From Amorphoplanes friuliensis DSM 7358 (GTDB lineage Bacteria; Actinomycetota; Actinomycetes; Mycobacteriales; Micromonosporaceae): a DNA stretch of 64,000 nucleotides. The notes under the pieces were generated by a model. The model ran no database searches and was not told the origin of the DNA. It was given only the letters and a program-made list of their open reading frames with translations. The stretch spans positions 8,338,001 to 8,402,000 of the forward strand of contig NC_022657.1 of the NCBI RefSeq assembly GCF_000494755.1, given 5' to 3'. This document shows, in pieces, positions 33,102-41,120 of this stretch. A program made the translations under genes and the position numbers. Each line of letters begins with the position of its first letter. Position 1 is the first letter of the stretch.

Positions 33102-33755
33102 TCAGCCGCGCCAGCGCACGACGGCCTCGGTGCGGTTGCTGACACCGAGCTTGGCGAAGATGTGGTTGAGGTGGTTCTTCACGGTCTTCTCGGTGAGCCC
33201 GAGCCGGTGCGCGATCGAGGCGTTGGACAGGCCGAGGCCGAGCAGGTCCAGCACCTCCTCCTCGCGGGCCGAGATGCCGTGCCGCTGCCGGGCGGAAGCC
33301 TGCCGGGCCTCCTGCTCGCGTGCGGCGCGTTCCCGGGCGCCCTGCTCTCGGAAGGCCGTGGCCGCGACCGACGCCGCCACCGGGGACAACCAGGAGCTGC
33401 CCGCGGCCACCTCACGGATCGCCCGCAGCAGATCCGGCGGCTCGAACTGCCCCCAGACCAGGTAACCGCGGGCGCCTCCGCGCAGCATCCCGGCGACGAT
33501 CTCGGCGCCGGTGTCGCTGGTCAGGACCAGGACGCGGGTGTGTTCGGCCAGCGTCGCGATCACGGAGAGCCCGTCGGCGACCGGCATCCGGTAATCGAGC
33601 AGCGTCACCGCCGGACGCAGCCGGTGAGCCAGCCGCAGCGCCTCCCGCCCGTCGGCGGCCTCGCCCACCACGCGAATCTCGTCCTGGCCGGCGAGGAAGC
33701 CGTGCACAGCGGCGCGGACGACCGGGTTGTCGTCGACCACCAGCAGGTCGATCAT
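33102..33755 (-). CDS. NarL/LuxR-type response regulator with altered receiver lysine
   Basis: A 217-aa response regulator. The receiver has acidic residues Asp8-Asp9, phospho-acceptor Asp54 (LLDYRMP) and Thr/Ser at 79-80, but the switch Lys after strand 5 is Trp101 (RGYLVWGQF instead of GYLLK), which would alter the phosphorylation-induced change. A charged helical linker (REQGARERAAREQEARQASARQ in key pattern) leads to a LuxR/NarL HTH (GISAREEEVLDLLGLGL, EKTVKNHLNHIFAKL). Its ATG overlaps the stop of the histidine kinase gene by 4 nt (ATGA), so they are coupled. Targets unknown; the PhyH and DUF1996 genes are nearby. Confidence 0.9.
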   Translation of the reverse strand: MIDLLVVDDNPVVRAAVHGFLAGQDEIRVVGEAADGREALRLAHRLRPAVTLLDYRMPVADGLSVIATLAEHTRVLVLTSDTGAEIVAGMLRGGARGYLVWGQFEPPDLLRAIREVAAGSSWLSPVAASVAATAFREQGARERAAREQEARQASARQRHGISAREEEVLDLLGLGLSNASIAHRLGLTEKTVKNHLNHIFAKLGVSNRTEAVVRWRG

Positions 33756-34969
33756 CGGCCCAGCGCCGGTACGAAGGTCAGCGGCGCCAGCACGTCAACC
33801 GTCGTCCCCTGGCCCGGCGCCGAGCGGACAGTCAGGTGGCCCGACACCGTACGCGCCCGCTCGACCATCCCCAGCACGCCGAAGTGCCCGTCCACGCGCA
33901 GGACACCCAGCTCGTCGGGCACGTCGAAGCCCTGACCGTCGTCGCGGATCACCAGCCGGGCCAGGTTGTCCTCGCGGACCACCCAGATGTCGACCCGGGA
34001 CGCACCCGCGTGCCGCTGCACGTTGCGCAGTGCCTCGTGCAGGATCCGGGTCAGCTCGTACCGCACCGCCACGGGTGGTTCCATCGGCTCGGCGGTGACG
34101 CGTACCGGCGTACCGGAAGAAACCGACCACTCGCGGGAGAGGCGGTCGATGCTCTGGTCGAACGGCTCCGCGGGGTTGTCGAGGCGCAGGCCCTCGATCA
34201 GCTCGCGGGCCTCACGGGCGGCCACGTCCGCGCCCTTGGACACGACGTCGGCGAGTTGCTCGGCCAGGGCGGGCCGGCTGCGCATCGACGACGGCAGGGC
34301 GAGCGCCGCGAACGACACCCCGCGCAGGGTCTTGGCGACCGAGTCGTGCAACTCGCGGGCCAGCCGGGTGCGCTCCGACGCGGCCGCCGCACGCTGCGCG
34401 GACGCGATGACCTCGACGAGCAGGTCGACGTGCCGGACGGTCGCGGCGGTGACCGAGGCGGCAACCAGACCGGTCACGACCGTCGCCATCGGGAACGCGA
34501 CCACAAACGCCGACACCTCGGGTGTCACGCCATCGGCGCGCAGCACCCGGGCTGCGGCGAAGAACCCGAGCGAGGCGTGCACGGCCCACAGCGGCCAGGC
34601 GTGCATGCCGACCAGGACCCCGGCGAGCGCCGCGGCACCCGCGGTGAAGAGATAAAAGGCGGCGCTGCCGGCGTTCAGCATCAGCACCGCGGCCAGCAGC
34701 AGCGTGTCCACCACCAGGACCGGCATGGTACGCCGGACCACCGCCGGCCACCGCGTCAGCACCGCAACCTCGGCCGCCGTCGCGAGCAGCACCAGCACCA
34801 TGACCAGGGCGACACGTTCGGGATGCGCGACGATGAGCAGCCCCGCACCGGCCGCGGTGATCGTCACGAAGGCCCGGCCGAGCAGCACGGCCCGGCACAA
34901 CGCGGCGGCGGCGACGGTCCGGTCGACGCTGCGGCCCTCGGCCCGGCGGTCAGCGGAGAGTGATGTCAT
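33752..34969 (-). CDS. Membrane histidine kinase (HisKA_3 type)
   Basis: A 405-aa sensor kinase with about five to six membrane helices in residues 20-180 (VALVMVLVLLATAAEVAVL, VVDTLLLAAVLMLNAGSAAF). The phosphoacceptor is His208 in RTRLARELHDSVAKTL, typical of HisKA_3 kinases paired with NarL-type regulators. The ATPase domain has HEALRNVQRHAGA (N box), VIRDDGQGFDVPD (G1) and GMVERARTVSGHL (G2-like). The sensor is all membrane with little extracellular part. ATG 34969 overlaps the 3' end of the preceding gene by 20 nt, so the three genes are co-translated. Confidence 0.92.
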   Translation of the reverse strand: MTSLSADRRAEGRSVDRTVAAAALCRAVLLGRAFVTITAAGAGLLIVAHPERVALVMVLVLLATAAEVAVLTRWPAVVRRTMPVLVVDTLLLAAVLMLNAGSAAFYLFTAGAAALAGVLVGMHAWPLWAVHASLGFFAAARVLRADGVTPEVSAFVVAFPMATVVTGLVAASVTAATVRHVDLLVEVIASAQRAAAASERTRLARELHDSVAKTLRGVSFAALALPSSMRSRPALAEQLADVVSKGADVAAREARELIEGLRLDNPAEPFDQSIDRLSREWSVSSGTPVRVTAEPMEPPVAVRYELTRILHEALRNVQRHAGASRVDIWVVREDNLARLVIRDDGQGFDVPDELGVLRVDGHFGVLGMVERARTVSGHLTVRSAPGQGTTVDVLAPLTFVPALGR

Positions 34970-35702
34970 CGAGGAAGAAGTTGGTGACGTTGGGGACCTC
35001 GTCGGCGGCGACGACCAGGTCGATCCGCGACAGCCGGTCCCTGCTGGTGAGGTCGGCCAGCTTGATCGAGTAGGACGTCCACCGCTCGGCCGGTGCGGTG
35101 AGCTTGACCGTGCCGGAGCCGGGTGTGACACCGACCCGCAGCACCGTGCCGAACTCGCGGCCGCCCCACACCCGCAGCTTCAGCGTGTCGCCGGACCTGA
35201 GGCCGACCGGTGTGGCGGCGACCAGGGCCATCGCGGTGCTGTCCAGCGCCGGCCGGGTGCGTTCTACCCGCAGGCCCCGCTCCTTGCGGCCGGGCAGGAA
35301 CTCGCCGGGGATCACCTTCAGGCCGTCACCGGTGGCACGCCAGCCGTTGCCGACCGCCGGGCCGTAGACGACGCAGGAGGGCCGGGCGGTGACCTCGACG
35401 CTGCTGCCCTCAGCCACCGGAGCGCAGGCCGCCAGGGCTTTCCGCGGCGCCGGGGAAGGAGATGGCGGCGTCTTCGAAGGAGACGACGGCGACGGTGGCT
35501 GCGAAAACGGAACCGGCGGTGCTGCGGCGGGCTTGTCGCCGGACGGGGTGATCAACGGCGGGACCGCTACGGTCGCGACGGCAACGGCCACGAGCAGGGC
35601 GATCAGGCCGACACGCTGTCCGGTCACGATCGGCGCACGCCGCCGGTGCTGCCCGCCGTCGACGGCGTCGGGCAGGCCCGCTGCGCTCACGCCCTGATCC
35701 AT
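34950..35702 (-). CDS. Membrane-anchored secreted protein of unknown function
   Basis: A 250-aa protein with one N-terminal TM (VGLIALLVAVAVATVAVPPL) followed by a Pro/Ser-rich wall-spanning linker (PSPSSPSKTPPSPSPAPRK) and an extracytoplasmic beta-rich domain (ALAACAPVAEGSSVEV, GTVLRVGVTPGSGTVKLTAP, NFFLDDITL) resembling a carbohydrate-binding-like jellyroll. The C-terminal pattern 'RIDLVVAADEVPNVTNFFLDDI' is common in beta-sandwich domains. It overlaps the histidine kinase gene, so it could be a co-sensor. ATG 35702 was chosen because the longer frame is repeat-derived. Confidence 0.7.
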   Translation of the reverse strand: MDQGVSAAGLPDAVDGGQHRRRAPIVTGQRVGLIALLVAVAVATVAVPPLITPSGDKPAAAPPVPFSQPPSPSSPSKTPPSPSPAPRKALAACAPVAEGSSVEVTARPSCVVYGPAVGNGWRATGDGLKVIPGEFLPGRKERGLRVERTRPALDSTAMALVAATPVGLRSGDTLKLRVWGGREFGTVLRVGVTPGSGTVKLTAPAERWTSYSIKLADLTSRDRLSRIDLVVAADEVPNVTNFFLDDITLR

Positions 35703-35749
35703 AACGTCCGGGACGGTACCGGCGCTGCGCGTCACCCGGCAAGAAGGCC

Positions 35750-35893
35750 CTGCCCGGCGCGGGAGCCGCGGCACGGCACTGCCCGGCGGCGGGAGCCACG
35801 GAATGGTGCTGCCCGGCGCGGGAACCGCGGCACGGCACTTCCGGGCGCGGAGCCACGGCACGGCGCTGCCCGGCGCAGGAAGCGCGGGACGGC
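35750..35893. repeat. Five imperfect ~29-bp tandem repeats
   Basis: Copies start with CTGCCCGGCGCGGGA and are 28-30 bp, at about 35750, 35779, 35809, 35838 and 35866. They lie in the gap between the histidine-kinase operon and the PhyH gene; long open frames there are created by the repeats. Confidence 0.85.
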
Positions 35894-35982
35894 GCTGCCC
35901 GAGCGGCCCTGAGGCCCGGGCAGCCGGAACCCGGCACCGGTCTGATCGGTGCCGGATCGGGAGGAGCGGATCGATCGGAGCG

Positions 35983-36010
35983 GGGGCCGGCCGTTCAGCG
36001 CGCCGGCCCC
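35983..36010 (-). terminator. GC hairpin after the PhyH gene
   Basis: Arms GGGGCCGGC (35983-35991) and GCCGGCCCC (36002-36010) pair perfectly, 8 nt past the PhyH stop; no U-tract follows. Confidence 0.7.
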
Positions 36011-36017
36011 TCCCGCG

Positions 36018-36899
36018 TCACGGAATGAGTGCGGGAACGCTGGAGTCGAGGAGACCCTGGCGCTTGAGCTCGCCGTAGAGCGGCGTCGTCTCGGGGAAGT
36101 GACCCCAGGCGTGGTCGCCGCTGCCGTCGCCGCAGTGGCCGAGCAGCTGCTGCTGGACGGGGTTGTAGCCGGCCCACTCGGGGGTGTTCGGCAGGTCCTT
36201 GACCTCGTCGCGACCGGCGACCCAGCGGTAGGTGTAGCCGAAGAAGGCACCCACGCGCGTGATCGGCGAGTAGTTGTCCGAGCGGGCGTGCCACAGGCGG
36301 CGGTCGAAGACCACCAGGTCACCGGGGTTGGCGGTGATCTGCAGGGCACCCTCGGGCTGCGGCCACGGCACGCCGCGCGACGGCGGGCCCGGCAGCCAGT
36401 TGGTCAGGTGGCTGCCCGGGAGCACGGTGAAGTTGCCCCGGCCGGTCTCGCTGACGTCCGACAGCCAGTAGGCGAGCTTGACCGACGTGCGCGGGCGCGG
36501 GTCGGTCTCCAGCTCACGGTTCTGCCGGCCACCGTCCTGGTGCCAGTGCCACCAGTCCTTCTGCTTCTCGTGGATCTGCGGGTGGACGTCCACGTGCGAG
36601 TGGTAGACGTGGACGTTCCAGCCGAGGATCGACCAGATGTACTTGAACGCCTTCGGGTGATCCAGGAGGAAGGCCAGCTCCGGGTTGTTGGTCACCGCGG
36701 AAAGCTGGTGCAGCGCGCCGGTGGCGCCGAGGCCGCCCTCGCGGGAAACCTGCTCCTTCGACCGCAGGATGGCGGTGCGCGCGATCGCGACCTCGTCCTC
36801 GGTCAGAACCGCCGGGATGACGAGGAAGCCGTCGCGGTCGAACTGCGCGCGCTCCTCGGCCGTCATCGGGGTCCAGGTCTGCTCAGCAAGCAGAGACAT
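36018..36899 (-). CDS. Phytanoyl-CoA dioxygenase (PhyH) family oxygenase
   Basis: A 293-aa Fe(II)/2-oxoglutarate-dependent dioxygenase. The metal triad is His120-x-Asp122 (WWHWHQDGG) and His204 (RRLWHARSDN); Arg215 (SPITR) should bind the 2-oxoglutarate carboxylate. The double-stranded beta-helix core shows SVKLAYWLSD and GNFTVLPGSH. PhyH enzymes hydroxylate lipids, small molecules or natural products; the substrate is unknown. GAGGTAATTAG before ATG is the ribosome site. The upstream 100 bp are AT-rich for this genome. It stands alone between two operons. Confidence 0.92.
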   Translation of the reverse strand: MSLLAEQTWTPMTAEERAQFDRDGFLVIPAVLTEDEVAIARTAILRSKEQVSREGGLGATGALHQLSAVTNNPELAFLLDHPKAFKYIWSILGWNVHVYHSHVDVHPQIHEKQKDWWHWHQDGGRQNRELETDPRPRTSVKLAYWLSDVSETGRGNFTVLPGSHLTNWLPGPPSRGVPWPQPEGALQITANPGDLVVFDRRLWHARSDNYSPITRVGAFFGYTYRWVAGRDEVKDLPNTPEWAGYNPVQQQLLGHCGDGSGDHAWGHFPETTPLYGELKRQGLLDSSVPALIP

Positions 36900-37002
36900 C
36901 TAATTACCTCTTCTCCGTGTCTGCCCTTCCAGACGCTGGAGTGTCCTCCCATGGTTGCTAAGTCAGTGTGAATAATTCTTTGATTCGAGAAACGTGAATC
37001 CC

Positions 37003-37983
37003 TTAACGGTCCAAACCGCCCAACCAGCGTTCGACCAGATAAAAAGCGATCGAGGACCGCATGGGCAGATTCATCCGTACGCCACTGGCCGGCTCCACGT
37101 AGTCACCGGCGATCATGCGGCCGATGTCCTCCCGCGTGAACCACCGCGCCTCGTCGATCTCCTCGGGATCCACCGTGATGGCCTGCTCGCGGTTGGCGAC
37201 CGCGGTGTAGCCCAGCATCAGCGAGCCGGGGTACGGCCAGGACTGGCTGCCTTCGTACTGCAGCGAGCGGACCCGGACGCCGACCTCCTCGCGCACCTCA
37301 CGCACGACGGCGGCCTCGGCCGACTCCCCCGGCTCGACGTAGCCGGCGAGGCAGGAGAACCGCCGCACACCACCGACCTCGGGCCAAGCGGCGTTGTGGC
37401 CCAGCAGGCAGCGCCCTTCGGGACCGGCCACGCCGTCGTGGACCAGCACGATCATCGCCGGGTCGGTCCGCGGCCACATCTGCCGACCGTCCGGGTCGGT
37501 CCGCGACCAGCCCGCCTCGGTGACCGTGGTGGGCTCGCCGTTCCGCGGTGAGAAGAGGTGGCTGGCGTGCCAGTTGCCGAGCGCCGCGGCCGTGGTGAAG
37601 ATGCCGGCGTCGCGCGGGTCCAGCCGGTCGCCGATGTCCCGCAGCGTCATCGCCTCGGCGCCGGCGGCCTCCGGCAGCGGGGCGGCGACCGCGAAGATCG
37701 GCACCCCGGCCGGGTCGATCCCGAGGAACAGGCGTTCACCCTCGGGAGCCGCGTCGGCGCTGACCAGCAGCAGACGCGGCACGTCGCCGGTCCGCCCGGT
37801 GATCAGCGCACGGCCGCCCTGGGCGATGTCGATGACCACCACCAGGCCGGTCTTCCAGGCCTGGGCCAGCCAGTCCTCGTCACGCCGGTGGTGCGCAGCC
37901 CGGTCCAGGCTCGTCCGGGCCAGAGGTGGCCCGTCCAGTCCGGGCTGCTCGCCGACGTCGGGTTGTTCCTCGTTCTGACTCAC
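37003..37983 (-). CDS. nudC: NADH pyrophosphatase NudC-like (zinc ribbon lost)
   Basis: A 326-aa Nudix protein. The Nudix box begins GYVEPGES and ends VREVREEVGV, and the NudC signature SQPWPFPxS appears as GSQSWPYPGSLMLGY. NudC cleaves NADH and NAD-capped RNA. The linker normally holds four zinc cysteines (CxxC...CxxC), but here it reads LFSPRNGEPTT then WPRTDPAMI, with no Cys at all, so structural zinc is absent. It is last in a 3-gene operon: its ATG overlaps the M16 partner stop by 4 nt. Position matches Rv3199c in M. tuberculosis. Confidence 0.9.
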   Translation of the reverse strand: MSQNEEQPDVGEQPGLDGPPLARTSLDRAAHHRRDEDWLAQAWKTGLVVVIDIAQGGRALITGRTGDVPRLLLVSADAAPEGERLFLGIDPAGVPIFAVAAPLPEAAGAEAMTLRDIGDRLDPRDAGIFTTAAALGNWHASHLFSPRNGEPTTVTEAGWSRTDPDGRQMWPRTDPAMIVLVHDGVAGPEGRCLLGHNAAWPEVGGVRRFSCLAGYVEPGESAEAAVVREVREEVGVRVRSLQYEGSQSWPYPGSLMLGYTAVANREQAITVDPEEIDEARWFTREDIGRMIAGDYVEPASGVRMNLPMRSSIAFYLVERWLGGLDR

Positions 37984-39296
37984 TCGGACCTTTCCACGGC
38001 GGTCAGGGCGGCCAGGGGCGCCTCGACCTTGTCGGCGTCACCGAGCACGACGGTGACCGCGGCCGACGGCGCCAGATAGCGGGCCGCCGCCTCGGCGACC
38101 TGCTCCCGGGTCGCCGAAGCCAGCGCCGCCGAGTGCTCGCGCAGGTAGTCGAGCCGCAGACCGAAGCTCGCGTAGATGCTGGCCAGCCCGGCCAGTCCGG
38201 CCTGCGTGGACATGCCCAGGCGCAGGGTGCCCAGGGCGTAGCGGCGGGCCTGCTCCAGCTCCTCCTCGCCCGGCGGGAGGCTGGCGATGCGGCCCAGCTC
38301 GTACAGGGTCTCGAGCATGGCCGGGCCGGTGACCTCGGTGGCGACCTCGGCCGCCACCACCAGCGAGGAGCCGGCGACGAAGTGCTCGATGGACGAGTGC
38401 GGGCCGTACGTGTAGCCCTTGTCCTCACGGATGTTCTCCACCCAGCGGGAGGAGAAGTAGCCGCCGAAGACCATGTTCGCCAGCTGCAGCGCCGCGTAGT
38501 CCGGATCCGTCCGCGTCACGGCCGGCAACGCCATCCGCAGCGACGACTGCACCGCGCCGGGGCGGTCGACGAGCAGCAGCGGGCCGGGCTCCAGCTCGGG
38601 GGTCGGCGGCACGTTGCCGTCACGGCTCGGGCCGATCCAGCCGCTGAGCGCCTTCTCGGCCGAGTCGATCGCCTTCTCGGGGTTGAGATCGCCGACGAGC
38701 ACCAGCACCGCACCCTGCGGGCGTACACGATCGGCGTGCAACGCACGCAGCTGTGCCGGGCGCACTCCCTTGACCTGCTCGGCCTCGGGGGTCTGCACGG
38801 CGTACGGGTGCCGGCCGTACACCCGCTGGAGCAGCGCGGTGCGGGCCAGGTGGGCGGGCTGTGTCTGGGCGACCTGGATGTGGTCGGCGAGCCGGTCGCG
38901 TTCGGTGGCGACCTCCTCGGCCGGGTACGTGGGGTCGGAGAGCACCCCCGCCAGGATCTCGAGCATCCGGTCGAGGCCACCGGCGAGGGAGTTGCCGGTG
39001 ACCAGCAGCCGGTCCGGGTCGAGCCCGGCCGAGAGCCCGCCGCCGACGGACTGCAGCTCGGCGGCGATGTCGATGCTGGACATCGTCGCGGTGCCGGTGA
39101 AGAGCGCCTGTGACAGCAGCGTGGCGCGGGCCAGCGGCGCGCGGCCGAACGGCACCCGCAGCCGCATCTCGATCAGCGGCACCGCCGGGCGGCGGATGGC
39201 GATGACGGTGAGCCCGCTGCTGAGCGTCCGCTCGGCCTGCTTGGGCAGCTTGAGCTTGGTGTCCGGAATCAGGTCCGGAAGGGGCCTCACGCTCAC
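37980..39296 (-). CDS. M16-family peptidase subunit lacking the zinc motif
   Basis: A 438-aa M16B-type protein with no HxxEH zinc motif but with the substrate-binding Arg/Tyr signature (NIREDKGYTYG) of the non-catalytic subunit. Such pairs assemble a closed chamber in which the partner cuts peptides. Its GTG overlaps the stop of the upstream catalytic subunit by 4 nt, and its own stop overlaps the nudC start, giving a tightly coupled operon of three genes. It probably supplies half of the chamber. Confidence 0.92.
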   Translation of the reverse strand: MSVRPLPDLIPDTKLKLPKQAERTLSSGLTVIAIRRPAVPLIEMRLRVPFGRAPLARATLLSQALFTGTATMSSIDIAAELQSVGGGLSAGLDPDRLLVTGNSLAGGLDRMLEILAGVLSDPTYPAEEVATERDRLADHIQVAQTQPAHLARTALLQRVYGRHPYAVQTPEAEQVKGVRPAQLRALHADRVRPQGAVLVLVGDLNPEKAIDSAEKALSGWIGPSRDGNVPPTPELEPGPLLLVDRPGAVQSSLRMALPAVTRTDPDYAALQLANMVFGGYFSSRWVENIREDKGYTYGPHSSIEHFVAGSSLVVAAEVATEVTGPAMLETLYELGRIASLPPGEEELEQARRYALGTLRLGMSTQAGLAGLASIYASFGLRLDYLREHSAALASATREQVAEAAARYLAPSAAVTVVLGDADKVEAPLAALTAVERSE

Positions 39297-40606
39297 TGGT
39301 TCGCTCCTGGGACGACCTCGATGGTGGCACGGCGCTCGGGCCGCAGGGTGGCGGCCGCGGCGACGATCTGCGCCTCGGTGACCTCGCCGACGAGCCGGGG
39401 CAGCTCGTTGAGCAGCTCCGGGCGTCCGCGCTGCGCCTCGAGCACCGCCATCGGCAGCGCCCGGCCCAGCACGGCGTCGGTGTCCCGCAGCAGGTGGGTG
39501 GCCATGCGGGCCTGGGTGCGGGCCAGCTCGCCGGGGGTCAGGCCACCGGTCGCGAGCCTGTCCAGCTCCTCGTCGATGGTGCGCAGCACCTTGTCCGCGT
39601 CGCCACCGGGCGGCAGGTGCGCCTGCAGCAGCATCGCCGTCGGGTTGCGGACCTGGTACTCGTCGCCCATGAAGCCGATGTAGCCACCGACGCTGGTCAC
39701 CGTGCGGTCCCGCTGGACCAGCCGCTCGACGAGCCGCGAGGCGTCGCCGTCGGTGAGCACCTCGGCCAGGACGACGTACGGGAGGTACTGCTCGAACTGG
39801 CCGATCGGGTCCGGGATCCGGTAGCCGCTCGCCACCGCGGGCAGCGGGGCCAGGCGGTCGACGTAGCTCTCCCGCCGCTCGCCGGACAGGTCGGGCTCGG
39901 CGAAGTCCGGCAGGTCCGGCTTCGACCGGGCCTGCACGTCGCCGAAGTGCCGCTCGATGAGGACGGTCGCCTGGGCCACGTCGAAGTCACCGGCGACGGC
40001 GAGTACGGCGTTGCCGCTGGCGTAGTACTTGTCGAAGAACTCCTCGGCGTCCGCGACCGTCGCGTGGTCGAGGTCACCGAACGAGCCGTACCCGTCGTGC
40101 GCGTTGGCGAACGTCTCGAACATCACCGGGGGAAGCCGGAGCCACGGGAAGCCGCCGTACGGACGGTTGAGGACGTTGACCCGGATCTCCTCCTTGACCA
40201 CGTCCACCTGGTTGCGGAGGTTCTCCTCGGTGAGGCGCGGCCCGCGCATGCGGTCGGCCTCGAGGAAGAGAGCCCGCTCGAGGGCGCCGGCCGGCAGCAC
40301 CTCGAAGTAGTCGGTGTAGTCCAGATGGGTCGAACCGTTGAAGCTGCCGCCGGCTCCCTGCACGTGCCGGAAGTGAGCGAGCTTCTCCAGGTTCTCCGAG
40401 CCCTGGAACATCAGGTGCTCGAAGAGGTGGGCGAAGCCGGTGCGGCCTTCGGGTTCGGAGCGGATACCGACGTCGTAGACGACCGCCACACCGACGACAG
40501 GGGCGCTGCGGTCGGGTGTGAGGACCACCCGCAGACCGTTGTCGAGGGTGAATCGTTCGACCGGATACTTCGTCGCGGGAATCTTCATTTTGCGCGCCAC
40601 ACCCAT
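39293..40606 (-). CDS. M16-family zinc peptidase, catalytic subunit
   Basis: A 437-aa peptidase with the inverted zinc motif HLFEH (His60-Glu63-His64) and a downstream Glu in VDVVKEE. M16B enzymes degrade or process peptides in the cytosol and work as heterodimers with an inactive partner, here the next gene. The start is uncertain: ATG 40606 lies inside or next to TAGATT (40608-40613), whereas an in-frame GTG at 40600 is 7 nt past that box, the spacing seen for leaderless starts in this window. The gene leads the operon and is divergent from the EACC1 cassette. Confidence 0.9.
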   Translation of the reverse strand: MGVARKMKIPATKYPVERFTLDNGLRVVLTPDRSAPVVGVAVVYDVGIRSEPEGRTGFAHLFEHLMFQGSENLEKLAHFRHVQGAGGSFNGSTHLDYTDYFEVLPAGALERALFLEADRMRGPRLTEENLRNQVDVVKEEIRVNVLNRPYGGFPWLRLPPVMFETFANAHDGYGSFGDLDHATVADAEEFFDKYYASGNAVLAVAGDFDVAQATVLIERHFGDVQARSKPDLPDFAEPDLSGERRESYVDRLAPLPAVASGYRIPDPIGQFEQYLPYVVLAEVLTDGDASRLVERLVQRDRTVTSVGGYIGFMGDEYQVRNPTAMLLQAHLPPGGDADKVLRTIDEELDRLATGGLTPGELARTQARMATHLLRDTDAVLGRALPMAVLEAQRGRPELLNELPRLVGEVTEAQIVAAAATLRPERRATIEVVPGANQ

Positions 40607-40761
40607 GAATCTAACCCGCCGGGACGGGCATTGACGTCTCCGCTGTCCGACGCCCTCGATCCCCGGTGCTAGCTTTCGCGTGATGAGTCCGTGACGTCAG
40701 GTAAATGCTTCGATATCCTGTCGCGTCCGATCACACGACCACCGACGGGGAGTGCAGACCT

Positions 40762-41115
40762 GTGCCCGTGAAGCTGCGCGTCGAGTGCGGATCGACCGCG
40801 GACGTCGAGTCGCTGCACCGCTGGCTGCGCCGCGAGCAGGCCGTACGTGTCGACGGCGCCCTGACCCGGCTGCCCTCGGACGACCCCGAGGCGATGGGCA
40901 CCCTGCTCGACGTGCTGACGCTGGTCATCGGCAGCGGGCTCTCCGCCGGGCAGCTCGCGCTGGCCGTGGCCAGCTGGCGGGATTCGCGCCGGCCCGCCCC
41001 CGCGGTGACGATCACGCACACCGCGGCGGACGGCGCGGTCACCCGGATCGAGGCCGCCGACCGTACGGCGCTGGCTGCCGCGCTGACCGAGCTCGAGCAG
41101 CGTGGGCAGCAGTAG
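40762..41115 (+). CDS. EACC1 (effector-associated constant component 1) protein
   Basis: A 117-aa protein. It opens with a strand and helix (VKLRVECGSTADVESLHRWL) and has the typical EACC1 core MGTLLDVLTLVIGSGLSAGQ, LALAVASWRD, ending in a strand and helix (IEAADRTALAAALTEL). EACC1 is known from actinobacterial conflict systems in which this constant domain is encoded with a variable effector, often a caspase or trypsin. The start GTG 40762 has GGGGAG 9-14 nt upstream; ATG 40705 would add 19 residues with no ribosome site. The effector gene follows 5 nt downstream. Confidence 0.85.
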   Translation: MPVKLRVECGSTADVESLHRWLRREQAVRVDGALTRLPSDDPEAMGTLLDVLTLVIGSGLSAGQLALAVASWRDSRRPAPAVTITHTAADGAVTRIEAADRTALAAALTELEQRGQQ

Positions 41116-41120
41116 CGACG

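Noticed and set aside
40683..40694. Leaderless 3-codon ORF (ATG AGT CCG TGA) before EACC1
   Set aside because: It is too short to be a gene; the TAGCTT box may simply place the operon transcription start near 40683.
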